NCBI RefSeq assembly: GCF_016629565.1 | Contig: NZ_AP023057.1 | Location: 1,612,001-1,676,000, forward strand | DNA length: 64,000 nucleotides | Source of the DNA: Nitratiruptor sp. YY08-10 | GTDB lineage: Bacteria > Campylobacterota > Campylobacteria > Campylobacterales > Nitratiruptoraceae | Direction of reading: 5' to 3' | Shown: positions 11,213-20,516 of the stretch, piece by piece | How the letters are laid out: the number at the start of each line of letters is the position of its first letter | How positions within the stretch are numbered: position 1 is the stretch's first letter | Made by a program: the position numbers and the translations under genes | The notes under the pieces: model-generated | Database searches by the model: none | Told to the model about the DNA's origin: nothing | Seen by the model: only the letters and a program-made list of their open reading frames with translations

Positions 11213-12202
11213 TTACACAAAGCAGCTTCTTGGAATGGCAACAAGAGCATCCATATCGGTAAAATCGTTCATCAAAAACGCTTCCACTGCCGCTCTTCCA
11301 ATCATCGCAGCGTTATCACTGCAAAATTCAAGTTTTGCAAAAGTGATAGGAATACCCCTTTTTTCGCACTCTTTCTCAAAAGTTTGGCGAAGTGCCATAT
11401 TTGCACTGGCTCCTCCAACAATGGCAAAATCAGAAGGTTTGTAGATTTCACACGCTTTTTTCGTTTTTTGCAAAAGATGGGCAATTGCCGCTTTTTGAAA
11501 AGAGGCAGCGATATCCGCCATATCTTGTTGACTGAGATTTTCCATCTCACTCAGTGCCAGGCGCACGGCATTTTTCAAACCTGAATAGCTAAAGGCCAAC
11601 TCTTTTGCATTTTTGAGTGGAATTGGGAAATCAAATCTATTTGCATCACCCTTTTGAGCCAGTTTTTCGATGACAGGCCCTCCAGGGTATCCAAGCCCCA
11701 TCATCTTCGCCACCTTATCGAAACTCTCTCCAAAACTGTCATCCAGTGTCGTTGCCAAAACCTTGATATCTTTATACCCTTTGACATCAAGTATCATCGT
11801 ATGGCCTCCACTGACAAGGAGTACCATTTTTGGCAAAACAGCCTCTTTTTCGATAAAAAGCGAATAGACGTGACCGATGAGGTGATTGACGCTAATAAGC
11901 GGCACATTCAGGGCCAAATGAAGCGCCTTTGCCATTATGATCCCCTCAAGTAGTGTCACAGAAAGTCCAGGCTCATTGGTAACAGCAATCGCTTTGATGT
12001 GCGGTAAAAACTCTTTTGCCTCTTCCAAAATTTTCGGCAATGCCTCGGCATGGAGCCTGCTTGCAAGCTCTGGGACTACTCCTCCATACTCGCTGTGTGC
12101 AAGTTCCTGGGATATTTTTTTGTGAAATAGAAGTTTATAATCTTTAATCCTTGTTATAGCGATAGAGCTATCGTCACAACTGCTTTCGATACTCAAAATC
12201 AT
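11213..12202 (-). CDS. tsaD: tRNA N6-adenosine threonylcarbamoyltransferase
   Basis: 329-aa Kae1/TsaD ATPase-fold protein that transfers threonylcarbamoyl to A37 of ANN-decoding tRNAs. The metal-binding HLIGH motif ([11 protein letters not shown]) lies near residues 108-113. [10 protein letters not shown] opens the protein, and [16 protein letters not shown] and [12 protein letters not shown] follow. The ATG at 12202 overlaps the upstream hydrolase stop as ATGA and gives the conserved N-terminus. It ends the cdsA-dxr operon, a position TsaD also holds in Campylobacter jejuni as I recall. Confidence 0.94.
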   Translation of the reverse strand: MILSIESSCDDSSIAITRIKDYKLLFHKKISQELAHSEYGGVVPELASRLHAEALPKILEEAKEFLPHIKAIAVTNEPGLSVTLLEGIIMAKALHLALNVPLISVNHLIGHVYSLFIEKEAVLPKMVLLVSGGHTMILDVKGYKDIKVLATTLDDSFGESFDKVAKMMGLGYPGGPVIEKLAQKGDANRFDFPIPLKNAKELAFSYSGLKNAVRLALSEMENLSQQDMADIAASFQKAAIAHLLQKTKKACEIYKPSDFAIVGGASANMALRQTFEKECEKRGIPITFAKLEFCSDNAAMIGRAAVEAFLMNDFTDMDALVAIPRSCFV

Positions 12203-12756
12203 ATCGGCTCCGATACAATACTGGGGTCTCTTTTGGCCCACTCCAGTACCCATGGCCACTTGCCATAACCGCTTTTTTCATTGATATGCCCTGCATCTTG
12301 CAAAATGAGCATCTCGCAACCGAAATGGTTTTGCAAATGGTGGGCCTCTTCAAGGCGTAGGTATGGGTCGTTCGTCGAAACCACCAACTGTACCTCTTTT
12401 GCAAAAAGGTTTTTAGGTAAAACGTGTGGGAAAAACTGCTCTAGAAGTTTTATATCGGTATGCTTGCTTGGAGGTGCCACAAGGAGTAACCGCTCAACCT
12501 CTTCAATCTCTCCCTCTTCGCACAGCGCCATCCATACGGTACACGCAAGTGAATGACATATTACGGTTGTTGGCTTAAAATTTTGTACATGTTTCTTGAA
12601 CTGGCTCATCCATTTGCTTTTATTAGGATGGTGAGGATGATGGATAAGGGGAAAACTAACCGTTCCATACTCTTTGGCCAGTTCACCAGCCAGCCAGCTT
12701 TGCCAGTGGGGATAGTCGCTTCCTCCCCATCCGTGTAAAATCAAAAACCTATCCAT
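12199..12756 (-). CDS. RBBP9/YdeN-family alpha/beta hydrolase
   Basis: 185-aa small serine hydrolase of the RBBP9/YdeN group. The oxyanion and N-terminal motif is [18 protein letters not shown]. The nucleophile Ser lies in the elbow CHSLAC (about residue 69). The acid is probably Asp in VSTNDPYL and the base His in QDAGHINE. Bacterial members are uncharacterised esterases, so no substrate is assigned. GAGGAG followed by AAAAAGG precedes ATG 12756. The gene overlaps both its neighbours by a few bases. Confidence 0.8.
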   Translation of the reverse strand: MDRFLILHGWGGSDYPHWQSWLAGELAKEYGTVSFPLIHHPHHPNKSKWMSQFKKHVQNFKPTTVICHSLACTVWMALCEEGEIEEVERLLLVAPPSKHTDIKLLEQFFPHVLPKNLFAKEVQLVVSTNDPYLRLEEAHHLQNHFGCEMLILQDAGHINEKSGYGKWPWVLEWAKRDPSIVSEPI

Positions 12757-13465
12757 CCTTTTTCTCCTCAACTTCTGCCTCTATCGGTTCCTCTTTTTTG
12801 TTCTCTATCTCTTTTGGAAGCTCTTTCGTCTCTCCTTTGAGTACGCCAAGCAAGCGTTGCTCTTGCTCGGGTGTGAGTTTTCCTTCTGCGATCGTATCAA
12901 TGATCTTATTGGCGATTGCCACTTTCGCTTCGTTCTCTTTGAGACGAAAATATTTTTCCAAATTGTCGTGATAGGCGATAAGTTTGTCTTTTCTCTTTTT
13001 GTAAAAGTACAGCACGATTAAAACTACAACTAATATGATCACCAGTGCGATCAAAGAAAAAAGCAAAAACTGCTTTTTGAGTTCAAGCTCTTTTTGTGCG
13101 ATAATCTTTTGATTTTGCAGTTCCAAAAGCTCTTTTTGCTTTTTGAGTTCAAGCTCTTTGAGTTTATAGGCTTGCTCAATTTTTTGGAGTTCCAGAGCCT
13201 GTTTTGCTTTGATTCTTGCTATTTCCACCTCTTTTTGGGCTTCATTTTTGCTTCTTTGCAGCGCCAGTTTTTCTATCTCTTGCTGCATCTTTGTGAGTGC
13301 CAGCTCTTTTTGCTTATCCGCTTCTTCTCTAGCCTTTTCAAGCCTAGCTTCAATTCTCGCTTTCCTTTCCAAAAGCTCATCTTTTTTTTGATCAAGTTTT
13401 TGCGTACTCTCCATACAACCACCAAATAACAAAACGATCAATACAAGATTAAAGAGTCTGAACAT
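12749..13465 (-). CDS. Predicted lipoprotein with long coiled coil and central membrane helix
   Basis: 238 aa. The N-terminus is a lipoprotein signal ending in LLFGGC (Cys about residue 17). Residues about 25-125 form an almost uninterrupted Lys/Glu/Leu-rich coiled coil. A strongly hydrophobic helix follows at about 130-152, then a basic stretch (YFYKKRKDK) and an acidic tail ending in EVEEKKDG. The positive residues after the second helix suggest a cytoplasmic C-terminus, so the coil would lie in the periplasm between a lipid anchor and the inner membrane. I do not recognise a family. ATG 13465 lies inside the dxr 3' end. Confidence 0.65.
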   Translation of the reverse strand: MFRLFNLVLIVLLFGGCMESTQKLDQKKDELLERKARIEARLEKAREEADKQKELALTKMQQEIEKLALQRSKNEAQKEVEIARIKAKQALELQKIEQAYKLKELELKKQKELLELQNQKIIAQKELELKKQFLLFSLIALVIILVVVLIVLYFYKKRKDKLIAYHDNLEKYFRLKENEAKVAIANKIIDTIAEGKLTPEQEQRLLGVLKGETKELPKEIENKKEEPIEAEVEEKKDG

Positions 13466-14513
13466 AGTTTCGTACCTCTGAATCGATTGTAAATATGGCA
13501 TCGATATTTTCTGTTTGCACATCGAAAAATTTGTCCATACTTCGCAAAACAGCCTCTGCAATAAATCCAAACGCTTTCTTACCTTCGATAAACTGTTCGA
13601 TTGCCGCTTCGTTCGCTGCATTGACTACAACACCAAGTTCAGGGCGCTTGAGAAGCTGCTCTTTTATCTGCCATATAGGATAACGTTTTTGGTCAATTGG
13701 CTCAAAGGCTGTCTTTATCTTAAAAATATCTACAGATTCCAAGATTGGCTGATTGCTGATACCAAGAGCATAGGCAATGGGGAGTTTCATATCGGGTATG
13801 CTCGCATGAAACGTGGTGCTGCCGTCTATAAATTCCACAATTCCATGAACAATCGAGCTCGGCTCAATTACGCCATCAATATTGTCACATCCAAAAAGCC
13901 AGTAGGCTTCCAAAACTTCAAAAAGCTTGTTGGCCATCGTAGCGCTGTCGATGGTGATTTTCGTTCCCATACTCCAGTTGGGATGTTTCAAGGCATCCTG
14001 CAGTGTAGCGCTCGCAATCTTTTCTATCTTCCAGTCGCGAAAAGCCCCGCCGCTGGCCGTCAAAATGAGTCGTTTTGGTTTGAAACTGTTTTGCAAAAGG
14101 TACCAGAGTCCAAAATGCTCACTATCGATCGGCGTGATTTTGGAGGTATCGATAAATTTTCCCGCCACAACAAGCGACTCTTTGTTGGCCAAGGCCACTC
14201 GTTTGCCAAGTTCGATAGCTTTGAGTGTGGGTCGAAGTCCCAAAAATCCAACCAGTGCATTGACTACCAGCTCACTGTCACTTCTTTCAATGGCCTCTAT
14301 GATACCCTCTTCTCCACGCAAAACGACAGGAGCTTCTATATCGCAAGGCTTGGCAGTTACAACGATTTTTGGATGAAATGCATTTACTTGCTTTTTCAAA
14401 AGCTCAATATTGTTTCCGGCAACCAGTACTTCAACATCTATTCCAAACTGCTCACAAATTTTTAGTGTATTTGTTCCAATTGAACCAGTAGAGCCTAAAA
14501 GTGCAATTTTCAT
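13449..14513 (-). CDS. dxr: 1-deoxy-D-xylulose 5-phosphate reductoisomerase
   Basis: 354-aa NADPH- and metal-dependent enzyme converting DXP to 2-C-methyl-D-erythritol 4-phosphate in the MEP isoprenoid pathway. The nucleotide-binding GSTGSIG is at residues 7-13. LTASGGAFRDW (flexible active-site loop), the metal-binding IDSEHFGL, and WSMGTKITIDSATMANK are all present. It overlaps cdsA by 4 bases (ATGA) and continues into the coiled-coil lipoprotein gene. The order cdsA-dxr is conserved in Campylobacterota. Confidence 0.95.
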   Translation of the reverse strand: MKIALLGSTGSIGTNTLKICEQFGIDVEVLVAGNNIELLKKQVNAFHPKIVVTAKPCDIEAPVVLRGEEGIIEAIERSDSELVVNALVGFLGLRPTLKAIELGKRVALANKESLVVAGKFIDTSKITPIDSEHFGLWYLLQNSFKPKRLILTASGGAFRDWKIEKIASATLQDALKHPNWSMGTKITIDSATMANKLFEVLEAYWLFGCDNIDGVIEPSSIVHGIVEFIDGSTTFHASIPDMKLPIAYALGISNQPILESVDIFKIKTAFEPIDQKRYPIWQIKEQLLKRPELGVVVNAANEAAIEQFIEGKKAFGFIAEAVLRSMDKFFDVQTENIDAIFTIDSEVRNYVQTL

Positions 14514-15259
14514 AGCAGTCCTCGAAGCAGTATCACCATTGTCGGTGCTGCAAACAGATATCCATCCACTCGATCAAGGATCCCCCCATGACCCGGCAAA
14601 ATATTGCCACTATCTTTGACACCGGCTCTTCTTTTGAGATAGCTCTCAAAAAGATCCCCAAAAACGCCAGCAAATGAAGCCAAGAGCGATATCACGATAG
14701 ATTGCCACAACTCCACCAGTTGTACTCCATACCAGCTTCCAAAAATTGTGGCGATGACTACCCCACCAAAGACACCCTCCCATGTCTTTTTGGGAGAGGT
14801 TTTGCAAAAAGGGTGTTTGCCGATAGCACGGCCTGTAAAGTAGGCTCCTACATCGGTCAAAGCCACAACGATGACAAGCCATACAAGCGCTTCCATGCCA
14901 AAATCGTGGTACAAAGAGAGCAAAAATAGAAAGGAGGCCATTGGATAGAGAAAAGGCAAAAACTTCTTTGGATCCCTGTCCTGCGTAAAGGCTTCGTAGC
15001 CGGCAAAAACAAGTGCAACCAAAAAGAAGAGATCATCAGGGTTGGGGTAGAATGATGCGACAATCCAGGTAAAAAATGCCCAAAAATAGAGAGAATTGTA
15101 GTTTTGCATTCCATACAGTCGCATCGCTTCATAAAATGCAAGCAAAAAGATTATGCCAAAAAAGAGCCATGTGAGAAAAAAACTATCGATCCAGGCAACA
15201 AGAGCGACAACAGCGATTAAAACCGCTCCCGTTACCATTCGTTTGGCAAATTCACTCAT
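14510..15259 (-). CDS. cdsA: Phosphatidate cytidylyltransferase
   Basis: 249-aa inner-membrane enzyme making CDP-diacylglycerol, the precursor of all phospholipids. It has about seven transmembrane helices. The C-terminal CDP-DAG synthase signature includes SYLKRRAGVKDSGNILPGHGG and then LDRVDGYL. It leads the minus-strand run cdsA, dxr, coiled-coil lipoprotein, hydrolase, tsaD. Thirteen bases separate it from the NFACT gene upstream, which is probably in the same transcript. Confidence 0.94.
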   Translation of the reverse strand: MSEFAKRMVTGAVLIAVVALVAWIDSFFLTWLFFGIIFLLAFYEAMRLYGMQNYNSLYFWAFFTWIVASFYPNPDDLFFLVALVFAGYEAFTQDRDPKKFLPFLYPMASFLFLLSLYHDFGMEALVWLVIVVALTDVGAYFTGRAIGKHPFCKTSPKKTWEGVFGGVVIATIFGSWYGVQLVELWQSIVISLLASFAGVFGDLFESYLKRRAGVKDSGNILPGHGGILDRVDGYLFAAPTMVILLRGLL

Positions 15260-15271
15260 TCAATCCCTTTT

Positions 15272-16582
15272 TTATTCAATTGTAACACGGATCGTCTTAT
15301 ATTTCACATACTCCACGTTTGCTCCCTCTTTTGGCTTGACGTTTCGCCTTTGGGTATAGTCTATATTGTAACTGCCGGGATGTTTGACACTGAAACTCGC
15401 ACACAGTTTCGCCGCTTGCTCCAGCACTTCCATAGGTACGTTTTGTTTGTTTGTCGAGATAATCACATGGGCAGATGGCATATCTTTGAGATGCATCCAA
15501 ACATCACTCGCTTTTGCTTTTTTCAAAAGCTCTATATTACCTTTTTTATTTTTGCCTATATAGACATCATAGCCAGCAATATTGAACCTTTCGTAGTTTT
15601 TATCCTTTTTGGACTCTTTTTTGGCACTTTTGCTAAAAAGCAGTTCTATATCTTCCACTTTTTTGGCATTTCTCACAAGATTGGCTTTCTTTTCCAAAAA
15701 GTCCAGCTTTTCTTGGATATTTTCTCTTTGGATATGGATATTTTGCGCTTTTTGACGAAGCTTCTTTGCACGCTTGAAAAAGAGATCACTCATCATTGCA
15801 GCACTTTTTGCTTCTTGGGGCAGTTCAAAGCGTATGGCATTGCCTTCAAAATCGCTTCCTTCATATACCCGTTGATATGGTTTGATTGTATGAAGATTTG
15901 CCAGTACAATCTGCCCTTTTTTCTCCTCTTCATTCGCTTCATGCAAAAGTGTACTTTCTTGATCAAGATTTTGTAGAAGCTGTTGGAGTTTTTCTTTTTG
16001 CTTTTGAAGCTGCAAGAGTTTCGATGTTTTTGCAATCTGCAGACGTTTTGCCAGCGCCTCTTTATAAATGTCCAGCAAATAGTTTTTCATATCTTCGATA
16101 TGCAGTTCACTTCTATCAAGCTTTTTGGGTGGCGTCAAAGGTAAAAGTGGACGACCGGGCTTGATATCTCGATGAAAATCATGATGCAGCGCTTCTAAAA
16201 CATTTTCTTTTTCATCCAAAATGATCGCATTTGCATGGCGCCCGGTAAATTCAAGCTGTAAAATGGCTGACTCTTCTTTATAGGAACCTTTTTTCCTGCA
16301 GTATATGCGAACAATTTTATCATTCTCGTCAAGTTCTATTCTTTCAATGAGACTTTTTTTGCACTTTTTCGCAAGCATTTTGTCAAAAGGAGCGTTGTAA
16401 AACCTTGTTTTTACAAAGTCATCCCGCATATAAATAAGATTTTTACTGCGATTGAGATCAAAAAAGATCTCCTCTTTATCAAAAACAGCCCGCAAAACAT
16501 TATCATCAACCCGAGCGATATCATTGAGATGTCGAAAATGCTTGAGATACTTTACGATCTCCCGTAACTCTTTATATTTCAT
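15272..16582 (-). CDS. NFACT family protein (RqcH/Rqc2-like)
   Basis: 436-aa NFACT protein: an N-terminal NFACT-N-like domain, a central coiled coil (about residues 175-300), and a C-terminal NFACT-R domain with DVWMHLKDMPSAHVII and a typical ending (RRNVKPKEGANVEYVKY). Bacterial NFACT proteins (RqcH) bind stalled 50S-peptidyl-tRNA and add C-terminal alanine tails; older annotations call them fibronectin-binding proteins. A ribosome-rescue role here is family inference. The window contains no RqcP or other rescue gene to support it. Confidence 0.8.
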   Translation of the reverse strand: MKYKELREIVKYLKHFRHLNDIARVDDNVLRAVFDKEEIFFDLNRSKNLIYMRDDFVKTRFYNAPFDKMLAKKCKKSLIERIELDENDKIVRIYCRKKGSYKEESAILQLEFTGRHANAIILDEKENVLEALHHDFHRDIKPGRPLLPLTPPKKLDRSELHIEDMKNYLLDIYKEALAKRLQIAKTSKLLQLQKQKEKLQQLLQNLDQESTLLHEANEEEKKGQIVLANLHTIKPYQRVYEGSDFEGNAIRFELPQEAKSAAMMSDLFFKRAKKLRQKAQNIHIQRENIQEKLDFLEKKANLVRNAKKVEDIELLFSKSAKKESKKDKNYERFNIAGYDVYIGKNKKGNIELLKKAKASDVWMHLKDMPSAHVIISTNKQNVPMEVLEQAAKLCASFSVKHPGSYNIDYTQRRNVKPKEGANVEYVKYKTIRVTIE

Positions 16583-16600
16583 TGCCGCCTCAATCTTTTT

Positions 16601-16609
16601 TGATAAAAT
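16601..16609 (+). promoter_or_regulatory. Extended -10 element before leuC
   Basis: TG at 16601-16602 and TAAAAT at 16604-16609 lie 27 bases before the leuC ATG. This is the same layout and distance as at topA. No convincing -35 element is seen. Confidence 0.45.
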
Positions 16610-16635
16610 AGCAAAAACTCTTTTAAAGGCGCATA

Positions 16636-17901
16636 ATGGGTCAAACGATTACAGAAAAAATCTTTAGCGAACATGTAGGACGAAAGGTCAAAGCGGGAGA
16701 GATAGTCGAATGTGAACTTGATATGATCATCGGAAACGATATCACTACGCCAATTTCCATCAAAGCGTTTCGTGAAAGTGGTGCTAAAAAACTAGCAAAA
16801 CCGGACAATTTTGCCATTGTGCTTGACCATTTTATCCCGGCAAAAGATATCGCGAGCGCAAACCAGGCAAAAATAAGCCGAGAGTTTGCCTATGAGCATA
16901 ACCTCAAACACTTTTTTGATGAAAAGGACATGGGGATCGAACACGCCCTTTTGCCTGAAAAAGGACTTGTGGTTCCGGGTGATGTGATCATCGGCGCAGA
17001 CTCGCATACCTGTACCCATGGAGCTCTTGGAGCCTTTGCTACTGGAATGGGAAGTACGGACCTGGCATATGGGATGATCACGGGCAAAAACTGGTTTAAA
17101 GTACCACCATCAATCAAAGTAGTCTACACCGGAAAACTTGGTAAGTATGTATACGGAAAAGACCTCATTTTGGAGCTTATCCGTAGAATCGGCGTAGATG
17201 GAGCGCTTTATAAAGCACTTGAATTTACAGGTGACACGATAGAAAATCTCGATATGGATGGACGATTTAGTCTTTGCAATATGGCCATCGAAGCGGGAGC
17301 GAAAAACGGAATCATTGCCGTTGATGAAGTAACAAAAGCCTTCTTGGCCGATAAGCCCCTCGCGCGCGAACCAAAAATCCACTATAGCGACGAGGATGCT
17401 GAATATGAGCAAGTAATCGAAATCGATGTGAACAATCTTGAGCCAGTGATCGCCTTTCCGCACCTTCCAAGCAACGGCCGTCCTATCAGTGAAGCCGCAA
17501 AGATGGATCTCAAAGTGGATCAAGTCTTTATCGGAAGCTGTACCAATGGTAGATTAAGTGATATTGCAATAGCGGCTGAGATCTTAAAGGGACGCAAAGT
17601 AGCACGCCATACACGAATGATCGTCACTCCTGCAACGCAAAAGATCCTTAAAGAAGCAGAAAAACGAGGTTATATCGATATACTTATTGACGCCGGAGCA
17701 GTTGTAAGTAATCCTACATGTGGAGCATGCCTTGGGGGATATATGGGAATTTTGGCTGACAACGAGCGGTGTGTAAGTACTACAAACAGGAACTTCGTTG
17801 GACGAATGGGCGCAAGAACGAGTGAAATTTACTTAGCAAACTCAGCAGTTGCAGCTGCAAGTGCCGTAGCCGGCAAGATCGCAGATCCTAGAGAGCTGTG
17901 A
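16636..17901 (+). CDS. leuC: 3-isopropylmalate dehydratase large subunit
   Basis: 421-aa aconitase-family subunit isomerising isopropylmalates in leucine synthesis. The 4Fe-4S cysteines are in GSCTNGR and NPTCGACLGG. Substrate-binding and structural motifs (GADSHTCTHGALGAFATGMGS, TTNRNFVGRMG) are intact. The approximately 420-residue, HacA/archaeal-like form pairs with a separate small subunit LeuD, which is not in this window; LeuC of this subtype can be hard to separate from homoaconitase. The gene ends with a GTGA overlap onto sfsA. Confidence 0.88.
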   Translation: MGQTITEKIFSEHVGRKVKAGEIVECELDMIIGNDITTPISIKAFRESGAKKLAKPDNFAIVLDHFIPAKDIASANQAKISREFAYEHNLKHFFDEKDMGIEHALLPEKGLVVPGDVIIGADSHTCTHGALGAFATGMGSTDLAYGMITGKNWFKVPPSIKVVYTGKLGKYVYGKDLILELIRRIGVDGALYKALEFTGDTIENLDMDGRFSLCNMAIEAGAKNGIIAVDEVTKAFLADKPLAREPKIHYSDEDAEYEQVIEIDVNNLEPVIAFPHLPSNGRPISEAAKMDLKVDQVFIGSCTNGRLSDIAIAAEILKGRKVARHTRMIVTPATQKILKEAEKRGYIDILIDAGAVVSNPTCGACLGGYMGILADNERCVSTTNRNFVGRMGARTSEIYLANSAVAAASAVAGKIADPREL

Positions 17902-18590
17902 TCCTCTTTGATCTTGCAACCTTGGGCGAGCTGACAACCGGCTCGCTGATAAAGCGCCAAAACCGCTTCTTGGCAACTGCTTTTGTTGATAATCAAGTCA
18001 AAAAAGTCCATATCGCCGATACTGGAAGGCTTGAAGAGATCCTCACACCAAACAGAGACCTCCTTCTACTCAAAAACCGCCCAGGTCTCAAGTCCGACTA
18101 CACTTTGATAGCCGCCAAAATGGAAGAGGGATGGGTTTTGATCAACACAAAACTTCATCGCCCAATCGCACAAAAAGCGATTAAGCAGGGTGTTTTGGGA
18201 TTTATTCCAAAAACACTCCAAGCAGAAGTACTTTTTGAAAACAGCAGGCTCGATTTCAAAGCAGACGATGCGTTCATCGAACTCAAAGGATGCAGCCTCG
18301 TCCAAGACAATCTTTGTCTCTTCCCCAATGCTCCAACGTCAAGAGGCGTCAAGCATATACAAGATCTCATCAAAGCAAAAGAAAAAGGTTTCAACGCCTA
18401 TATCCTCATCATGGCCGTGAGAAAATGTGCATGCTTTAAACCGCATCCGACACGGGATCTAGAATTTCAAACAATATTTTTTGAAGCGCTCCAAAAAGGT
18501 GTTCGTTTCAAAGGCTTTTTTATACGAATCGATACATCCTTGCATCTCGTTTTTGATGGACCTTTGACACTGTGTCATGATAAGATATAA
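17898..18590 (+). CDS. sfsA: SfsA family protein
   Basis: 230-aa SfsA: an N-terminal OB-like DNA-binding region (LIKRQNRFLATAF, HIADTGRL) and a C-terminal nuclease-like domain (ELKGCSL, FPNAPTSRGVKH). E. coli SfsA affects sugar-fermentation gene expression and binds DNA; the catalytic role is unproven. The start is GTG at 17898, overlapping the leuC stop by 4 bases, and the predicted protein opens MILFDLATLGELTTGSLIKR. Together with leuC it forms a two-gene operon. Confidence 0.87.
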   Translation: MILFDLATLGELTTGSLIKRQNRFLATAFVDNQVKKVHIADTGRLEEILTPNRDLLLLKNRPGLKSDYTLIAAKMEEGWVLINTKLHRPIAQKAIKQGVLGFIPKTLQAEVLFENSRLDFKADDAFIELKGCSLVQDNLCLFPNAPTSRGVKHIQDLIKAKEKGFNAYILIMAVRKCACFKPHPTRDLEFQTIFFEALQKGVRFKGFFIRIDTSLHLVFDGPLTLCHDKI

Positions 18591-18604
18591 TTGAGACAAA
18601 ATGG

Positions 18605-19864
18605 ATGGGTATGATGAAAAAAATCCTCTTTGCACTCTTTATCTCAATTCTACTATTTGTAGGACTTCTTTTTCTTTGGCAACATAAAAAAGATCGAAAC
18701 AAGCTCCTTCATACCGTTGAAGTAACGGTTACAAAAGGGGATGTAATCCAAAGCGTTGAAGCCACAGGGGTCATCAAACCTTCAGTGGGAGCGGAAGTTA
18801 AAATTGGGGCACGAGTGACTGGAATGGTCACAAATGAACCGATCAAAGTGGGAGACTTTGTCAAAAAAGGAACCATTATCGCCAAAATCGATGACCTAGA
18901 GCTCCAAAAAGCTCTTGAAATTGCTCAAGAGGAGCTACAAAAAATACTCGATACCTATCCAAAAGAGATAGAACGTCTCCAAAAAGAGGTTGAAAAAGCA
19001 AAACTCTCTGTCAAAAATGCAAAGCTTGTACTTGATGCTGCCAAAGCAGATGCCAAAACGGCTAACTGGCTATGCAAAAATAAAAAACAACTTCGAAAAA
19101 GAAAAAGTATAAGCGAAAAAGAGTACAAAACTGTCTGTACCGAAGCATACAGAAAACAAAAAAACTATGAAGAGGCTCTCAATGCCCTACAACAAGCCAA
19201 ACTCAACGCCCAAGCAGCACAACTGGCCCTGGAAAAGATGCAAAAAAGCTTCATCCACGATTCGGCAATTGCCAAAGCAAAAATGGAGCAAGCGAAAATC
19301 CGCCTCAGCTACGCTACAATCAAAGCCCCTTTTGACGGAATCATCACCTATATCTCTACACAAAAAGGCGAAACGGTAGTCGCAGGACTCAATGCTCCAC
19401 AGTTTGCGAAGATTCTTGATCCAAATCGATTGGAAAATCGCATCTATATCGACGAAACTGTCATAGCAAAAATAAAAAAAGGTATGCATGTCCTCTTTCA
19501 CGTGGATAGTTTTGGAAAAAAAGATTTTCAAGGAAAGATCGATCAAATCTATCCTCAACCAGAGATTCAAAACGGGGTTGTCTACTATGTAGGTGTTGTC
19601 AAATCATTTAACGATGCTTCGTTGCTGCGGCCAGAAATGACAACACACAACAAAATCATCGTACAAATCATTAAAAATGTTCTTCGCCTCCCAAATCAAG
19701 CAGTCAAATTCAAAAATGGACACTTTTTCGTCTATCTCAAAAAGGATAGCAAAGTGGTAGAACAGAGCGTACAACCCGGGATTTCCGATGAACACTATAC
19801 ACAAATCCTTTCCGGTCTCAAAGAAGGCGATATCGTTTTGATGGAGTCAAAGAGTGCTCATTGA
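18605..19864 (+). CDS. MacA-like periplasmic adaptor (membrane fusion protein)
   Basis: 419-aa HlyD/MacA-type adaptor. It has an N-terminal inner-membrane helix (about residues 5-25), a barrel-sandwich/lipoyl half (VEATGVIKPSVGAEVKIGARVTG), a long coiled-coil hairpin (about 100-220), then the second lipoyl half (YATIKAPFDGIITYIS) and beta-barrel domains. It should bridge the following ABC complex to an outer-membrane duct; no TolC is adjacent, the nearest being at 42-43 kb. Starts at 18605, 18611 and 18614 are all possible. The GTG start of the ATPase gene lies within its last codons. Confidence 0.85.
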   Translation: MGMMKKILFALFISILLFVGLLFLWQHKKDRNKLLHTVEVTVTKGDVIQSVEATGVIKPSVGAEVKIGARVTGMVTNEPIKVGDFVKKGTIIAKIDDLELQKALEIAQEELQKILDTYPKEIERLQKEVEKAKLSVKNAKLVLDAAKADAKTANWLCKNKKQLRKRKSISEKEYKTVCTEAYRKQKNYEEALNALQQAKLNAQAAQLALEKMQKSFIHDSAIAKAKMEQAKIRLSYATIKAPFDGIITYISTQKGETVVAGLNAPQFAKILDPNRLENRIYIDETVIAKIKKGMHVLFHVDSFGKKDFQGKIDQIYPQPEIQNGVVYYVGVVKSFNDASLLRPEMTTHNKIIVQIIKNVLRLPNQAVKFKNGHFFVYLKKDSKVVEQSVQPGISDEHYTQILSGLKEGDIVLMESKSAH

Positions 19865-20516
19865 GTGTAAACATATCATAAAAAAGTACCGCACAGGTGA
19901 TATCGAAACAACGGTTTTAAAGGATGTAAGTTTCTGTGTCGAACAAGGCGAATTCGTAGCCATCATGGGAAGCAGCGGAAGTGGCAAATCAACTCTGCTC
20001 TATATCTTAGGATGCCTCGATAAGCCCTCTATGGGAGAGTATCGTATCAATGGACAAGATGTAGCCAACTTGAGCGACGATGAACTTTCACATCTTCGAA
20101 ACAGCATGTTTGGATTTATTTTTCAAGCTTTTTATCTCATTCCATATCTCACTATTCTCGATAATGTTCTGGTACCAACACTCTACGCCAAAACCTCTAA
20201 GTCAAAAGAGGATGCAAAAGCACTCCTTGAAAAACTGCAACTCCTCGATAGAATCGATTTTTATCCGGAACAGCTCTCGGGAGGTCAAAAACAGCGCGTC
20301 GCCATCGCAAGAGCACTGATCAACAACCCCCAAATCATCCTCGCTGATGAGCCAACGGGTCAGCTGGACACCAAAAATGCCACAATCGTCATGGAGATTC
20401 TCAAAAACCTCAACAAAGAGGGGCGTACCGTTATAGTAGTCACCCATGATGAAAATATGGCCAGATATGCACAACGGATCATTCGGATACAAGATGGTCA
20501 GATTCTATCTACGTGA
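19854..20516 (+). CDS. MacB/LolD-type ABC ATPase
   Basis: 220-aa nucleotide-binding protein. Walker A is GSSGSGKST (about residues 37-45), the Q-loop is IFQAF, the signature is LSGGQKQR, Walker B is IILADEPTG, and the H-loop is VVTHD. It belongs to the MacB/LolD/FtsE-like class that powers FtsX-fold permeases by mechanotransmission rather than transport through the membrane domain. It starts with GTG inside the adaptor gene and ends 23 bases inside the first permease gene. Confidence 0.9.
   Translation: MLIECKHIIKKYRTGDIETTVLKDVSFCVEQGEFVAIMGSSGSGKSTLLYILGCLDKPSMGEYRINGQDVANLSDDELSHLRNSMFGFIFQAFYLIPYLTILDNVLVPTLYAKTSKSKEDAKALLEKLQLLDRIDFYPEQLSGGQKQRVAIARALINNPQIILADEPTGQLDTKNATIVMEILKNLNKEGRTVIVVTHDENMARYAQRIIRIQDGQILST

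Noticed and set aside
13515-14465. Plus-strand open frame of 316 codons opposite dxr
   Set aside because: It is wholly antisense to a well-conserved enzyme, has no family features or ribosome site, and mirrors the codon pattern of dxr.
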